Shown here piece by piece: positions 24,001 through 35,169 of a DNA stretch of 64,000 bases. This DNA comes from Lentinus brumalis (lineage: Eukaryota; Basidiomycota; Agaricomycetes; Polyporales; Polyporaceae), in the NCBI GenBank assembly GCA_001792895.1, contig MARA01000041.1, positions 62,001 to 126,000 of the forward strand, read 5' to 3'. A program made the translations under genes and the position numbers. Within the stretch, counting starts at the first letter, position 1. Every line of letters begins with the position of its first letter. Below the pieces are notes generated by a model that was given only the letters and a program-made list of their open reading frames with translations, made no database searches and was not told where the DNA came from.

Positions 24001-27000
24001 CGGCGAGTTGCTGCGCTCGTCGCGGTCGGAGATCACAACGGTACGCACTGCAGTTCGCACCGCTCGCCCGTACACCGCTCGATCCTCTGACGGTTGTTCT
24101 GAATAATACCTCAGAGTGCATGGAGCAGAGTTTCTGCAACACGACGGCAAGATGCCGTTGCGAGCCCAAGTCGCCGTCGCAGCCGAGTATGCGCACCTGT
24201 TCGGAGGACGAGAAGTCTCGCCCGCATGCCATCACGTCGGATGCCCTCCTCGAGCCCTGGTCTGCCGACGTCTTGGCGGTGTCTTTCTTGCATGCTCCGT
24301 AGTACCCACCCCGGGCCGCGGGCTGATCTCGCAAGTCGCAGACTGCAGTCGCTCACCGTGAGCTTGCCAAAGACACAAGCAGTGTTCATGTCCCGATCGA
24401 ACTCTTGCGACGACAAGTCGATGCACAACTTGAAGATCCAGTCTCACGCGGTTGTATCGTCTGCGCTGCCCGTCGGTACCAGACGAGGGATCCCAGGCTC
24501 GCGCTCGCCAGCTGGGAAGCTTCCCAGCAGAAGACAGGATCGTGTGCAGTGCAAGATCCGTACCTGTTCGGTTGTCCGTCATCTCGCAGACATAGAGCGA
24601 GTTCTGCTTCCGACATGGTTGGTCCGTCCGCATGCTAAGTTGTGGCATTGCTGACTACCCTCTGATTCCCGCATTGTTTTCTGCCAGTTCGCTCTCCACC
24701 AGGACGCAATCTCTGCCCAAGGTAGGCGCATTTTAGCAGTAGCAGTCTACTTACCCTCCGATCTCTGATGCGAAGTTGTACGCTGCAGGTTACGTGGACA
24801 ATACAACGTGTGTGCGCGATGCATGGCCCCGAACATGCCTCGACGAGCGTCGAATCCCTCGCCTCACCTGTCCAATCACGGCCCCGTGATGATGTCTCGC
24901 GCGTCGCGACGCGTACCTCCGACTTGATGACTCTCCCCACCCGCAACAGCCGGCTGACTCATACCACGTCCGATGCCGGACAGAAGATGAAGCCGTGCAC
25001 ATTTGAGCGGTGGCATTTCGGAACGGCGACTTCACGCGTTCTGTCTGGGAAAGAGGTGTGTCGGCATGGGTATTGGTTCGTACTTTGCGACTTGTTTTGC
25101 CCGTTCGCGCGTTCACCAATTCTGACAGGTGCCTTGATCTGGCCCTTCGAAATGCTTCAAGCTGCCGGTCAGGAGAGCTCAGTGCGGCGCAGAAGACACT
25201 CCGCACTTCGAGTATCCCATCAATCGGAACTGCGGCATGAACCTTAACCAGCAGCGGACAGAGCCGAGGATCTCCTTCCAGCTTCGCCCCGCTTTGTCAC
25301 GAACGGGTGGACGAACGCGCGGCACTGATGTGACTTACAATCTAGGCGGCTTCGTATTGTCGGGAGAAGAGAACGAGGACCGGGGGCCGGAACTGCTTGC
25401 AGCTTACCACACCGATGCAGACGGGCATCCGAGTCAGGAGCTGGATTCAAACCGTTGAATCGGCAAGTCTACGCTCCAGAATCCGTCAAATAAATCGTAC
25501 TTACCACGACGAAATCCGCTATCCGACTGCATGTCTCAACACGATACACGACTGGCAGCAGAACATTCTGAATCTAGATGCATCTGTCACAGTTAGCCAC
25601 CTGGCAAGCGAATATTACGCGACTTTGTACGTACCGTTCCTCGACCGGTATACGGCATTCGGGACAAGGAAGCCTGAGGCCGCGGATCTTGTTCGCTCGT
25701 CCAGCCGCCGGCCGGGACTTGCCTGTGGTCTCGGGCATGGCCAGACATACCTCCGCCTCTGCCGCAGTCCCTTCTTACCCTGAGACCCTCTTCCGCTTTC
25801 TATCCCCCTGCCCTCTCCCTCCCTCTTCCTCTCGCCATCGCATTCTTCCTCTCCCTCGCCATGCCGGCCTTGACTGCTTCGAGGTACGCGTGCTTCTGCA
25901 CACACAGTGGTACAAGACGGAGATCGTGTATTGACCGGAGACTGCCGCGAGTTATAGTGCTCTGCATGGCAGCGCGACCCGCCGGACACTTCGGGCGCAT
26001 TGTCTGGTACGTCGGTACGTGAACCGCAGCCGTCAAGACCACGCTCATCCCGCTCCAGATGCCTCCACACAAGCTGGGCGGAACTCCGTGCGCGTGTAGC
26101 GTCGTGACCACGTTCGCAGATGCGGCGCGTCCGAATGCTCCTCCCTCGTGTTCGTACAGCGTGAAGACGGACCCCGACGACGAACGGCAACGTTCTCGTA
26201 CGGCGGCTGCTGCATCTGCAACAAGAGCACCTCGTCAGGATGTGCTGGTACGTCCCTGTAAACCCTGCACGAGTAGCCGCGGTTGCTGAGAGTCGCTTTC
26301 CATCTGCCAGGTCTCCACACGCGACACGCAGACCGGCCGGGCGACAGCCGCATCCCGAACCTGCAGCTGGACCCTCCCGGGACCACGGCATTCAGCACCG
26401 CGAGTACGCGGCACGTCGTGTGTCCGGCCAGTCGCAATGTACTATGATGTATCGCAGCGACTGGTACGTACCATTCCGTTCGTCTGCTGCAACCACTGCT
26501 GACTGTCCGAGTCTTGCAGTCTTGCCGCCACAAGACCTGCGACCGACTCGGTTGCGAACCGGCCGGGCGACACGGCGGGCGACATAGGATGTCCTGGGCC
26601 GTTGCCTCGGCGAAGACAGCCGGTACGCACCCCTGCTGACTGACTGCTTGTATCTGACCTCCGAGTCGACAGTACTTAGCATGGTTCTGCCCCGCCGCTC
26701 CGGAGGACGCCGCCCTCGAGCGGGCATGCTGAACGTGCGCCAGACACGGTCCCGGCCAACTGGTATGGTGGTCTCTAGCTGGATACCGCGGAGACTCCAG
26801 AAATGGTGAGCTACATACCTCTCCGTCGATGTCGTACATGTGCTGATGAGATCCCAGCTCCCAGACAGCGTGTTCCTGCATCTGCGTCGTGTCTTCAAGC
26901 GTTCAGCTCGCAGTTGCTGCTACAGGTGTGAACGCGTCATGAATCCTGTGAGCTGCGCCGCGGGCGGCCGCCTTCGCTGACCGGCATGTGAGCATTTCAG

Positions 27001-27665
27001 AACAATGTCCCGACTCCCAACACGACGTACTCACATCGTCAGACCGCGGTATCATCTGCGCGCAACGTCCGGGCGCAATGGTGAGCCTTGAAGTCCGAAA
27101 GCCGGGAGACGGTGAGTGCGAACGGAGGGCTTGAAACGGGTGGAGGTTAAGAGTAGATTCGCGCGATAGGCGCCGGTGCATGTCCAGACGCAAAGTCCGC
27201 CGTAACGCGTTCTCGACTGTGCCGCATTCAGTAGCGTAGCTCGTCGATAGAAAATATATTTCTGCCCCCTGCTCATAACACCGTGTGTTGGAATCCGTGC
27301 GGTGTGCAGTTCAGTGAACCGCGCTCGCAAGCCCCGCCGTTCGACATACGATGGAGAGAGCGAACGAAATATATTCTCAGCTACGTGCACATACATACAA
27401 GACCTCCCGCCCGAGCCTCGTCGAGTCCCCACCGCGACCCCACTGTCTCAGAACACCTACCATCCCTATGATCCCCAGAACACCTACCGTGCTATATCCC
27501 CCTCGAAACCGTCCTATACCCTCCAGGAAACACCCCACCGTCCTATAGCCCCCTCGAAACACCCTAAGGTGAAGCTTGCATCTGGTGCGTCTGCTTCGCA
27601 CTCCGCTGATAGCCTGTCCACCCGCTGTCCGCGCCACCCGAGGCACGGTCGAGGAGCCGCGGAGG
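21011..27665. other. 6.7 kb island with no supported gene
   Basis: Frames are short (at most 274 codons, none with a known domain) and change every few hundred bases. The start side is C/T-rich. Many strings resemble splice sites, for example GAG|GTATGT...CTCACAG at 21512-21553 on the plus strand and several GTAAGT/GTATGT donors on the minus strand, but no chain of them gives a recognisable protein. A 12-base C run lies at 22451-22462, and the string ACCGGCCGGGCGACA occurs at about 26334 and 26560 with small changes. It lies between the two copies of the duplication. It could be a spliced non-coding RNA locus, a decayed gene, or a multi-exon gene I cannot decode. Confidence 0.5.
27449..27575. 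repeat. Imperfect tandem repeat beside the duplication
   Basis: About three degenerate units of 27-45 bp begin CAGAACACCTACC or CAGGAAACACCCC, two of them ending in a CCCCCTCGAAAC motif. The array lies about 135 bp outside the left limit of duplication copy 2 and has no counterpart at copy 1. Confidence 0.6.
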
Positions 27666-29213
27666 TCAAGCCGACGACCGAGCCACACGCGACCGTAGTG
27701 CTCCGAGAAGAGAGAACGAGAAGGCCACGAGCGACGGGAAGTGCAGCGGGTCAAAAGCGATGGAGGCACACGGCGGTGTGATGAGATTCTGTTCGTCTTC
27801 CTGCGCGGGCACGGTGCTGCCGCTAGCAGACAGAGAGGGGAGCGGAGATGGGCGTCGCGGTGCGTCGGAGCGGCGCCGTCGTCGGAGATGGAGGGCGACC
27901 TCCTGTGACAGCGAACCTTCCCACTGCGCCTCCCAGGTCTGCTTGTCCCACCATTCGTTGCTCTGCGACGTCGACTGATCTGGCACGCTGTGGGCCCGAG
28001 CCGTGCCCGCGCTCCATTGCACACGCTCCACTGCCCGCTCGACTTCCCGCCACCGCAGGAAGCGCGACGCGGCCTCCGATCGGAGAGTCGCAAGAGTGCT
28101 CGGTGTTCGGAAGAGTCCCGAGCGGAGAGCGTCGATGGAGTCCGGGCGAAAGGATGAGAGGTGTGACGCGGACGTTCGGCGTGAAGGGTAATCTGAGGGC
28201 GTGTGCAGCGCATTCGGAGTCGACGTGGGTAGCAAGATGATAGGAATGTGCGGGCCAAGGGACTCAATCAGATTCTTCTCGATTGGTAGTAGCGCGGCTG
28301 CACGTAACAGGTCAGCCTGTGGTCTGTGCAGTAAACAAGGGCACTCACAGGGGGTGACCACCAATACTAGAGCGGTGTACAAGGGAGAGCTAGGCGAGGA
28401 AAACAGATGAGCAAGTGCGCCCGTTGGTGGGTGGTCCTGGCTGATGATACCCGCTACTTCACGGAATGGCGTGTGGATCACAGGCAGCACACGATTGACT
28501 ATGCTCTCAGCCTGCGGAGATGGTCGGTGACTGTGAGCCAGAGGACTGAGGAGACATACCTCGGAGTAGACATCGTATGGCGGCAGTTGAACGAGCTCGA
28601 TATTCCTCGCGGGCTCGACATGCTCAAGCCCCTGCCTGTCCCTGTGTTCGACCCAATGTGTGGACACTCGCAGAATCTCTTTCCGCTTTCCACGGATAGC
28701 CCCGGACTCATCACGATCCTCCTCCCACAATCCGACCTCCACCACGTCTTCGTTGTCGTCGACTAGCTGGGATGCAATAGCGGCCAAATCCGTACCTCTC
28801 GGCCCAAGCAGCAACAACCGCACGTCACCCAGTGTTTGGCCATACGGCGTGGGCCGTCTCGACGGGGATGGGAGAGTAAGCGACGGGATGACCAAGCCGT
28901 TCGTGGAGTCGCCCAGCTGGCCTTCGTCTTCGACTTCGGAGTGGCCTGGATGGGGCGGGGTGGTCGGGCCGGACGAGAAGAGGAAGGACGAGCTAACAGA
29001 AGGGAAAGAAGACACTGAGTCGCCCGAGGGGCTGCCTGGCTCGGACTGGAACGCGCTATGAGGGGAGTATGAGCGGAGAGGGGAGTACGACTCGCGGTGG
29101 TCGTCGTGAGAGGCCCCAGCGGAGGGGTCGGAAAGGAGGGCCATGTCGATGTGTCGTAGCCCACGAATTGTAGATGCACTGGTGCCAGGCTGATGCTCGT
29201 CTATGCCCTCCAT
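27666..29213 (-). pseudogene. Gene X copy 2, truncated before the TM tail
   Basis: This 515-codon frame is nearly identical to copy 1 from MEGI(D/E)EHQPGTSAS through LLGALRSRVARSS, then stops. The final ~45 residues of copy 1, including the hydrophobic tail, are absent; sequence similarity fades exactly there. It retains the GGGG run (27837-27840) that copy 1 lacks, so its frame is open through that region. Its product, if made, would be a soluble form without the membrane anchor, so it may be a working variant rather than dead. The probable 48-nt intron after PPYDVYSE is conserved. Its start faces PIF1 across a bidirectional promoter. Confidence 0.65.
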
Positions 29214-29590
29214 TTCATCTGAGATGTCTGGGATTCATCGCGCTCACAGTCAGTGCCGATTCCGTTCCCAGTTCAAGAATGCACCCCATACCTTGCATGG
29301 TCCGCGCGGTTTCACAAAGAGCACCTCGCAGGCTTGCTCGCCGCCGACGTCGCGACGGCCACCGTCGAAGTAGAGAACTGGTGGTGGTGGTTGTAAGGAG
29401 AGCTTGTCCAGATCGAGTGATCTGCGCTGCTGCTGCTGCATGAGCACGCCACTGATAAGTCTGTACTCAATCTAATCTGATAAGCCGAGGTCATTACCAT
29501 CACGTGAGAAGACGCGCAGATAGACGAGCGCCCGAACGCGACTCGGCAAGCAAGTACTCTCTTGTTCTGGTCCGCAACCACCCCGATATT
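27709..29590. repeat. Direct segmental duplication, copy 2
   Basis: Partner of about 19134-21010. Substitutions and indels are few in the gene body and frequent in the upstream 350 bp. The right end lies about 50 bp before the PIF1 start codon. Confidence 0.9.
29497..29557. promoter_or_regulatory. Bidirectional promoter block between gene X2 and PIF1
   Basis: The CACGTG E-box (29501-29506) and the following GC-rich tract are shared almost base for base with the copy 1 block. The spacer between the two start codons is about 430 bp. Conservation of a non-coding block inside a more diverged spacer suggests function. Confidence 0.55.
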
Positions 29591-29643
29591 CGACTCCTCG
29601 CGGCCGCCATAACGGCGCGTTGAGGTCTTTCTTGGTATTTATA

Positions 29644-32079
29644 ATGGCAAAGAGCGCTGTTCTAAGCACGCGCACGACTACGACGAACACGAAGAAGCGG
29701 AAGTCTACTGGTGGTCTGGACGCGTCGGGCAAAGAAGGTGCGGAGAGCAACAAGCGACGGAGGACCCTGGACTCCTTCTTCTCTCCTCAAGTAACGACAC
29801 GAACCTCTGCGGATAATGAGAAGACCACTGGTATTCGGGAAGTCGTGGCTCTGAACGAGGAGCAGGTCCGAGTACTCCAGATGGTGGTGGACGAAGGGAA
29901 GAATGTGTTCTTCACTGGGGCGGCAGGTGAGCATCTTACTCAGTTCACGTTTGAATATCGGCGAATGTTGTGCGCGAAATGCATCTCTCTTGCTCAATTG
30001 GAAGATGTTTCTTCATGAATTCCAACCTCATCGCAAGGTGTCCCAAGACAAGCAGCGATGCTGAACTTGGAGCGGCGTCGTTCAGTGCCCCTTGAGAGAA
30101 CGAGTAATACTCTGACAGTGGCTCACAAAGACACCATGAGGTGCACCTCTTATGTTATTCACGGTTCCCCTGTGACTATTTATCCGTAGGCCAGCCAGAT
30201 TGACCCGTGGTTGCGCTAACAGGTTCCGGCAAGTCCTTGTTACTTCGAGCTATCATTGCCGCTCTTCGGAGGAAGTACTCCAAGAACACGTCGGTCGTCT
30301 CCGTGACAGCAAGCACCGGCATGGCCGCATCGAACATCGGCGGTGGGTCCTCCATTGGATACAGCACGGAAGTCCTGTCTCATGGACACTGCAGGAATGA
30401 CGATCCACTCCTGGGGCGCCGTCACGCCTGGCATGCACAACATCGACAGGCAAATCAGTTGTATCAAGACGTGCAAGCCAGCATTCAAGCGCTGGAAAGA
30501 CACGAAAGTGCTCGTGATAGACGAAAGTGAGTTCTTCCAAGCCTTCAACAGATGTGTCTAGCTGAGGCAATGTGTATGTCAGTATCTATGGTCGACGGCC
30601 ACCTCTTCGATACCCTTGCGAAGTTGGCAGACCAATTGCGTAACAAGAGGACCGGCAAACCCTTCGGCGGCATCCAGGTGCGATTTCATGAGGGTCTATG
30701 CTGGCCGCCAGGTTGCTGAAGCACCCCCACAGCTTGTCGTCACGGGTGATTTCTTCCAGCTACCACCGGTCACCAAGTCAGGGGAGGAACCTTTCTTCGC
30801 CTTCGAGAGTGAGGCATGGAAGAACTGCATCGATCACACCATCACTCTCAGCCAAGTGTACAGGCAAAAGGACACCCGTGCGTTGTTCAACCCGTCGCTG
30901 TTGGTTGTAGCCCCAGGCTTATGGTGACCGGTCCAGAATTCGTCGAGCTCCTCAACGAGCTCCGAAAGGGGACCATCTCGCCGTCTGCCCAGCAGACATT
31001 CACGTCCCTCTCACGGTCCCTACCCCCTCTACCCTCGGGCATCCTCCCGACCGAACTCTACCCCTTGCGCGCCCAAGTCGAGCGCGCCAACACCACGCGG
31101 CTTGCGGCTCTTCCGGGCTCGGTTCATGCATATACAGCCCGCGACACAGGCACCCGTCAAAAGGTGCTCGAGCAGATGGTGGTGCCCTCACGACTGGCGT
31201 TCAAAGTCGACGCTCAGGTGATGCTCGTCAAGAACGTCGACGAGAAACTCGTGAACGGCACCGTCGGACGTGTCTTGGGGTTCTACACTATCGCGACTTG
31301 CCAGGCGAGCGCGGGCGCTCCCTCTTCTCCCGAGAAGGAGGCGAAACCCTCAAGCAGTTCCATGTCGGCGAAGCCGAAGTCGGGCTCGGCATCGGCGTTG
31401 GGCTCGCAAGACTCTGCCACCAGCAGCTCGACCTCGAAGGCGAACGGCGCGGTGCGGAACGTACAGGTAGGACCCGACGGGCGGACCCCAGTGGCGTTGT
31501 GCGGGAAGACCCTCGGGGACAAGGAGAATGCCGCGCTCGCGACTGAGACGAAGGCCGACGTCAAGCCTGTCACGCCGACGTCTGCCAAGGGCAAGGCGAA
31601 GGACGAGGAGCTCTACCCGCTAGTGGAGTTTCGGACTCAGCAAGGGACCGAGATTGTTCTCGTCGTCCGGGACGAGTTTCGCGTGGAAGACAACGAGGGA
31701 AAGCTTCTCGCACGCCGCGTGCAGGTGGGTATATCTCCCCACAACGTTCAAGGAACGCGGCTCAATGTATCTTGATGTGCCCATGATGCAGCTCCCACTC
31801 GTCCTTGCCTGGGCCATGTCGATACACAAGAGCCAAGGTCAGACGATTCAGCACGTGAAGATCGACCTGCGAAGTGTCTTCGAGAAGGGACAAAGTTACG
31901 TTGCTCTCTCGCGCGCCGCGTCGCTGGATGGACTGCAGGTCCTGGGATTCGACCCGAAGAAGGTGTGTGAATCCACTTCCTTGCGGACAGCAGCGTCTGA
32001 CATTCTCGCGTAGGTGAAGGCACACCCGAAGGTGGTTGCGTGGAGTGCGACCTTAGAGAATGCCGCCGCACTTCCGTGA
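29644..32079 (+). CDS. PIF1: PIF1-family DNA helicase
   Basis: 5'-3' superfamily 1 helicase acting on G-quadruplexes, telomeres and mitochondrial DNA in known members. Eight exons (29644-29926, 30223-30342, 30395-30526, 30583-30677, 30733-30877, 30937-31724, 31792-31962, 32014-32079) sum to 1800 nt, or 599 residues. Motifs: Walker A GAAGSGKS (about 91-98, split by the first intron), [16 protein letters not shown], Walker B VIDEISMV (about 178), [32 protein letters not shown] and YVALSRA (about 556). The first intron is about 296 nt, several times longer than the others. A Ser/Lys/Ala-rich insert of about 100 residues sits after the GRVLGFY strand. The N-terminal basic stretch with RTLDSFF resembles a nuclear signal plus a PIP-box-like motif; this is inference. 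The ATG at 29644 opens MAKSAVLST. Confidence 0.93.
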
Positions 32080-32779
32080 GCATGCCGGTCATATACACGT
32101 ACTCTACATGCGCGAGTAATACGTATATTATCTGTATCAGTAACTCAGTAGCGTTCGCCCCAGATGCAAGTTTCAGAGTGGAGCACAACTGCAGGATGAT
32201 GATAAGCGCACATCCACAGACATCCTCATCTCTGGAATTCATCTCATTATCAAAGCTCAGTACATATTCATATGGCTGTCTGCACCCAACATACTCGACT
32301 CAGGCAGAAAACCGTGGTGAGCGAGTCGTTGGTGTCTGAATCTCCGTGCACACGGCATGCTGTGTAACACGCGCTTAGCCACAATCTCTGCAACCTTCAA
32401 CCGACGACCGGCGACGTTCGCTTGGACGGGCTCTATCGTTATGACCCACCTCAGTGGACACGAGATACTCCCAGCCAGTCCCAGGCCCAGCTGTACGGGA
32501 ACATCTGGGGAAGACGACTTCTTGAAGTTCCTGGCCTTCCACCTCGATGTGGCCAGGCACGGCCGGAGCTCCAACAAGTTGAACAACCGCTCGCGCTGCT
32601 TCATAAAACGTTATCTTCGCCTCCTCCTCCCCTCCTCCCTCACCGTACAATACCAACCACCGCGCCTCCAAGGCTGCACACACAACTCGTAAGCTCAGCC
32701 TGCGACTCCTGCTGCAACATTCACTGACGCTGCGCCCTGCCAGATCACGAATACTTAATCTACAGCCTGCTCACTGCAC
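32080..32779. other. Intergenic, nothing recognised
   Basis: The right part is C/T-rich and probably the promoter of the next gene. Frames here are short and unsupported. Confidence 0.5.
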
Positions 32780-33586
32780 ATGGTCGAAGTACTGAGAGCT
32801 CCCGACCTCCCTAACCTGTCCTCGAGCTCTACTGACCCCGACGACTGGCTCGCACACGACTACGACGTCGACTCCCCCGTCTACCTCCTCGTCTACCCCG
32901 CGCACCAACGCGTCGTCTGCCGCTGGGGCATCGCCTGGCCCGTCGGGGGCGAGGCTACTAGCACTAGTACTGCCGCGTGGCGCCACGTCCAGCTCGAGAG
33001 CCTCGCAGACCCTCTAGGCGGAGAAGTCGAGATGCACTACGGGTACTACGGCGCGCTCACGAAGACCGCCGGACCCGAGTTCGCGACTGCGCGGTGGATT
33101 GCGCTGGGCACGATGAACCTTGCGCATCGCAGGGAAATAGAGAGCCTGGCGAAGACGACCCCCGTCCGGGAGGATGAGGATGGGTGGGGCTGTGAGGACT
33201 GGGTCAAGGACCTCCTCGAGCGCATGATCGCTGCGGGGGTGGTTTCGGCGACCACATGTCACGACGCTGTGGCCCGAGCCTCTGCTGATGGTGCGTGGTC
33301 TCGCTTGCTGTTCCCGCGAAGGCTCTGGCTGACTATGGCGCGACAGCTGCTTGATCTGTTTGGTGCCCTCCGAGTTATGCATACATTTGTGTCCACTTGC
33401 TTGAAGTTCTTACGATACCACTCTGCATCCGTGTATAGTACTGTACTGACCTACTCATGTGTATCTTATCCTCTCGCTGAGTTCTGCCCAAATGATAATG
33501 CATTGTGGTTTCCGCCCGTTAAATTGCAACGTACGAGTTGGATGGTGCTCAGCTTGCATCGCACATGTCTTTCCGTTCAATGGTGA
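32780..33586 (+). CDS. DUF6914-like protein
   Basis: Resembles the fungal DUF6914 family of unknown function, small proteins of about 160-200 residues. Supporting features are VYLLVYPAHQRVVCRWGIAWP near the start, an ARWIALGTMNLAHRREIE stretch, and the family-like WGCEDWVKDLLERMIAAGVV with Cys and Trp near the C-terminus. The frame is open to 33586 (268 codons), but similarity stops near ASADG at about 33290, where a GTGCGT donor follows. The true end may therefore be a short second exon or earlier than listed. No signal peptide or membrane segment is seen. Confidence 0.6.
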   Translation: MVEVLRAPDLPNLSSSSTDPDDWLAHDYDVDSPVYLLVYPAHQRVVCRWGIAWPVGGEATSTSTAAWRHVQLESLADPLGGEVEMHYGYYGALTKTAGPEFATARWIALGTMNLAHRREIESLAKTTPVREDEDGWGCEDWVKDLLERMIAAGVVSATTCHDAVARASADGAWSRLLFPRRLWLTMARQLLDLFGALRVMHTFVSTCLKFLRYHSASVYSTVLTYSCVSYPLAEFCPNDNALWFPPVKLQRTSWMVLSLHRTCLSVQW

Positions 33587-34378
33587 ACTGGCGTCGTGCT
33601 GTGTCCGAGAGTCATCATAGGTCAAAGTTGGGGACTCAGGTCCTAGGACGTTTGCAACGGGCCCGTCGACCTCCTCGCACGCGTACTTGGCTAGTGACGT
33701 TGGTCCAAGCCGTCGCACCTCCGTGGCTATCCATACATGTCATTTGGCAGGCATATAGGTGGCACGTCGATGGACATAGCCAGCTGGGACCATCGTAAGT
33801 CTGTGCAGCATAGACACTTGTCATTGACTGCCTTTTGCAGGGTCCCGAAATACATACAGGTCAAGAGCCGGCCTCGGAAAGGCGGCTGCGACAAGCCTTG
33901 AAAGGGAACGTCCAAAGTCTCCCTATAGTACGGCGGACGGAGGTACGAGGATAGACAAGACGACCTAGTAGAAAGTGGTAAGAGAGCACTTGGTGTGAGA
34001 AGTGTTGGGCCAAGCTATGTAAGAAACAAGACGGGACGATACTAGATGGCGTTCTGGTACGACCGTCTTCTTCCGATCCTTTCGTCCGCAAGCTTGCAGG
34101 TAGCAAGTGATCATTTGACGTTTAGTATGTCCATATCAATGTCACAGAGTTTGGGAGATGGACGGGGCATACGAAGCACATACCGGCAACATACATGTTG
34201 TCCCCTATTCATGACGCAAAAAGGTTGAGATGATGTTGTACCTTTAGCATATGTCTGCAGAGGACATCACAACATGATTGAGGAGGAAAGTAGCTCGACG
34301 ATGTCGACGTCGATGACATCGGAGGCAAAGGTTCGTTCGACGCAGTAGCGCCCACATCACACTCTCCTGCCATCGACC
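33587..34378. other. Intergenic, nothing recognised
   Basis: The stretch before MIC10 is AT-richer than its surroundings. No coding chain is evident on either strand. Confidence 0.5.
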
Positions 34379-34958
34379 ATGTCGTCAACACCAAAGCCAA
34401 CGTCGAGCGAAAACATCGTCGCGCAAAAGGTGCGCATATCGTTCAAACTCGTTGCTTACTCTGCTGAAGGTTTCATGTATGGTTTGCAGTTCGACCGCTG
34501 CCGTATGTGCCCTCCAGTTCCCTGCTCTTACCGGTCGGTCGCGCTAACCTGCTACTCCGGCTCGTCGTGGACTTGGTGACGAATACTCTGGGTCTTTTGC
34601 GCAGTGGCGGATCTCATTGTGAAGTCGTGAGTATCCGATCTTTGTATTCGAGATGTTGCTCTGGTTGTTTGCGATGAACGTTGGGCTCAATACCCTTGCT
34701 CTACAGCGGTGTTGGCTTCAGCGCGGGTGTCATCGCGTCCGTCATCCTCTTCCGTCGTGCGTATTCCCCTGCCATCCCCACCAGGCATCCTGCTCAAATT
34801 CAAGTTTGGCCCGCGCAGGACGCGCATGGCCCGTCGCACTCGGCACGGGCTTCGGCGCAGGCATGGCATATGCTGACTGCGACCGCTCGTTCAACCCTGC
34901 AAGGATACCTGGCACACGCATTGTCCCCGCATCTGAGCTCAAGAAGGAGTCGTCGTGA
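34379..34958 (+). CDS. MIC10: MICOS subunit Mic10
   Basis: Core subunit of the mitochondrial inner-membrane MICOS complex, which bends crista junctions by oligomerising through glycine motifs. Five tiny exons (34379-34429, 34490-34502, 34605-34626, 34707-34756, 34819-34958) of 51, 13, 22, 50 and 140 nt sum to 276 nt, or 91 residues. The 13-nt microexon encodes FDRC and is required to give FDRCLADLIVKS, matching WDRCLADAVVK of animal Mic10. Two membrane hairpin helices carry the diagnostic glycine patterns GVGFSAGV and GTGFGAGMAY, separated by the positive turn RRRAWP; the matrix-space end is DCDRSFNP. All four introns have GT-AG ends with consensus donors. Confidence 0.9.
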
Positions 34959-35169
34959 GCCCCGGGTTCCATGGCGGGTTCCGTCGAGGCACTTAGACGA
35001 GGAGGCACACGAGGCTCCGGCGCGGAGTACGGAGAAGGCAGAAGAGGGGTGGTGCAACATAGATGGTCTGGCGGGTCAAACACACTCATGTATGTCTCGA
35101 CATGTTTTCTCCTGCGCTCGAACCTCTCGCTTCGTCCTATCATGCCCAGCCTGCATGCCCACACCCCAG

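Noticed and set aside
24700..25300. CRISPR-like or phage-like arrangement
   Set aside because: No regularly spaced repeats, cas genes or phage genes; the window is fungal.
26045..26881. 278-codon minus-strand frame in the island
   Set aside because: No recognisable motif; crossed by splice-like strings and competing frames.
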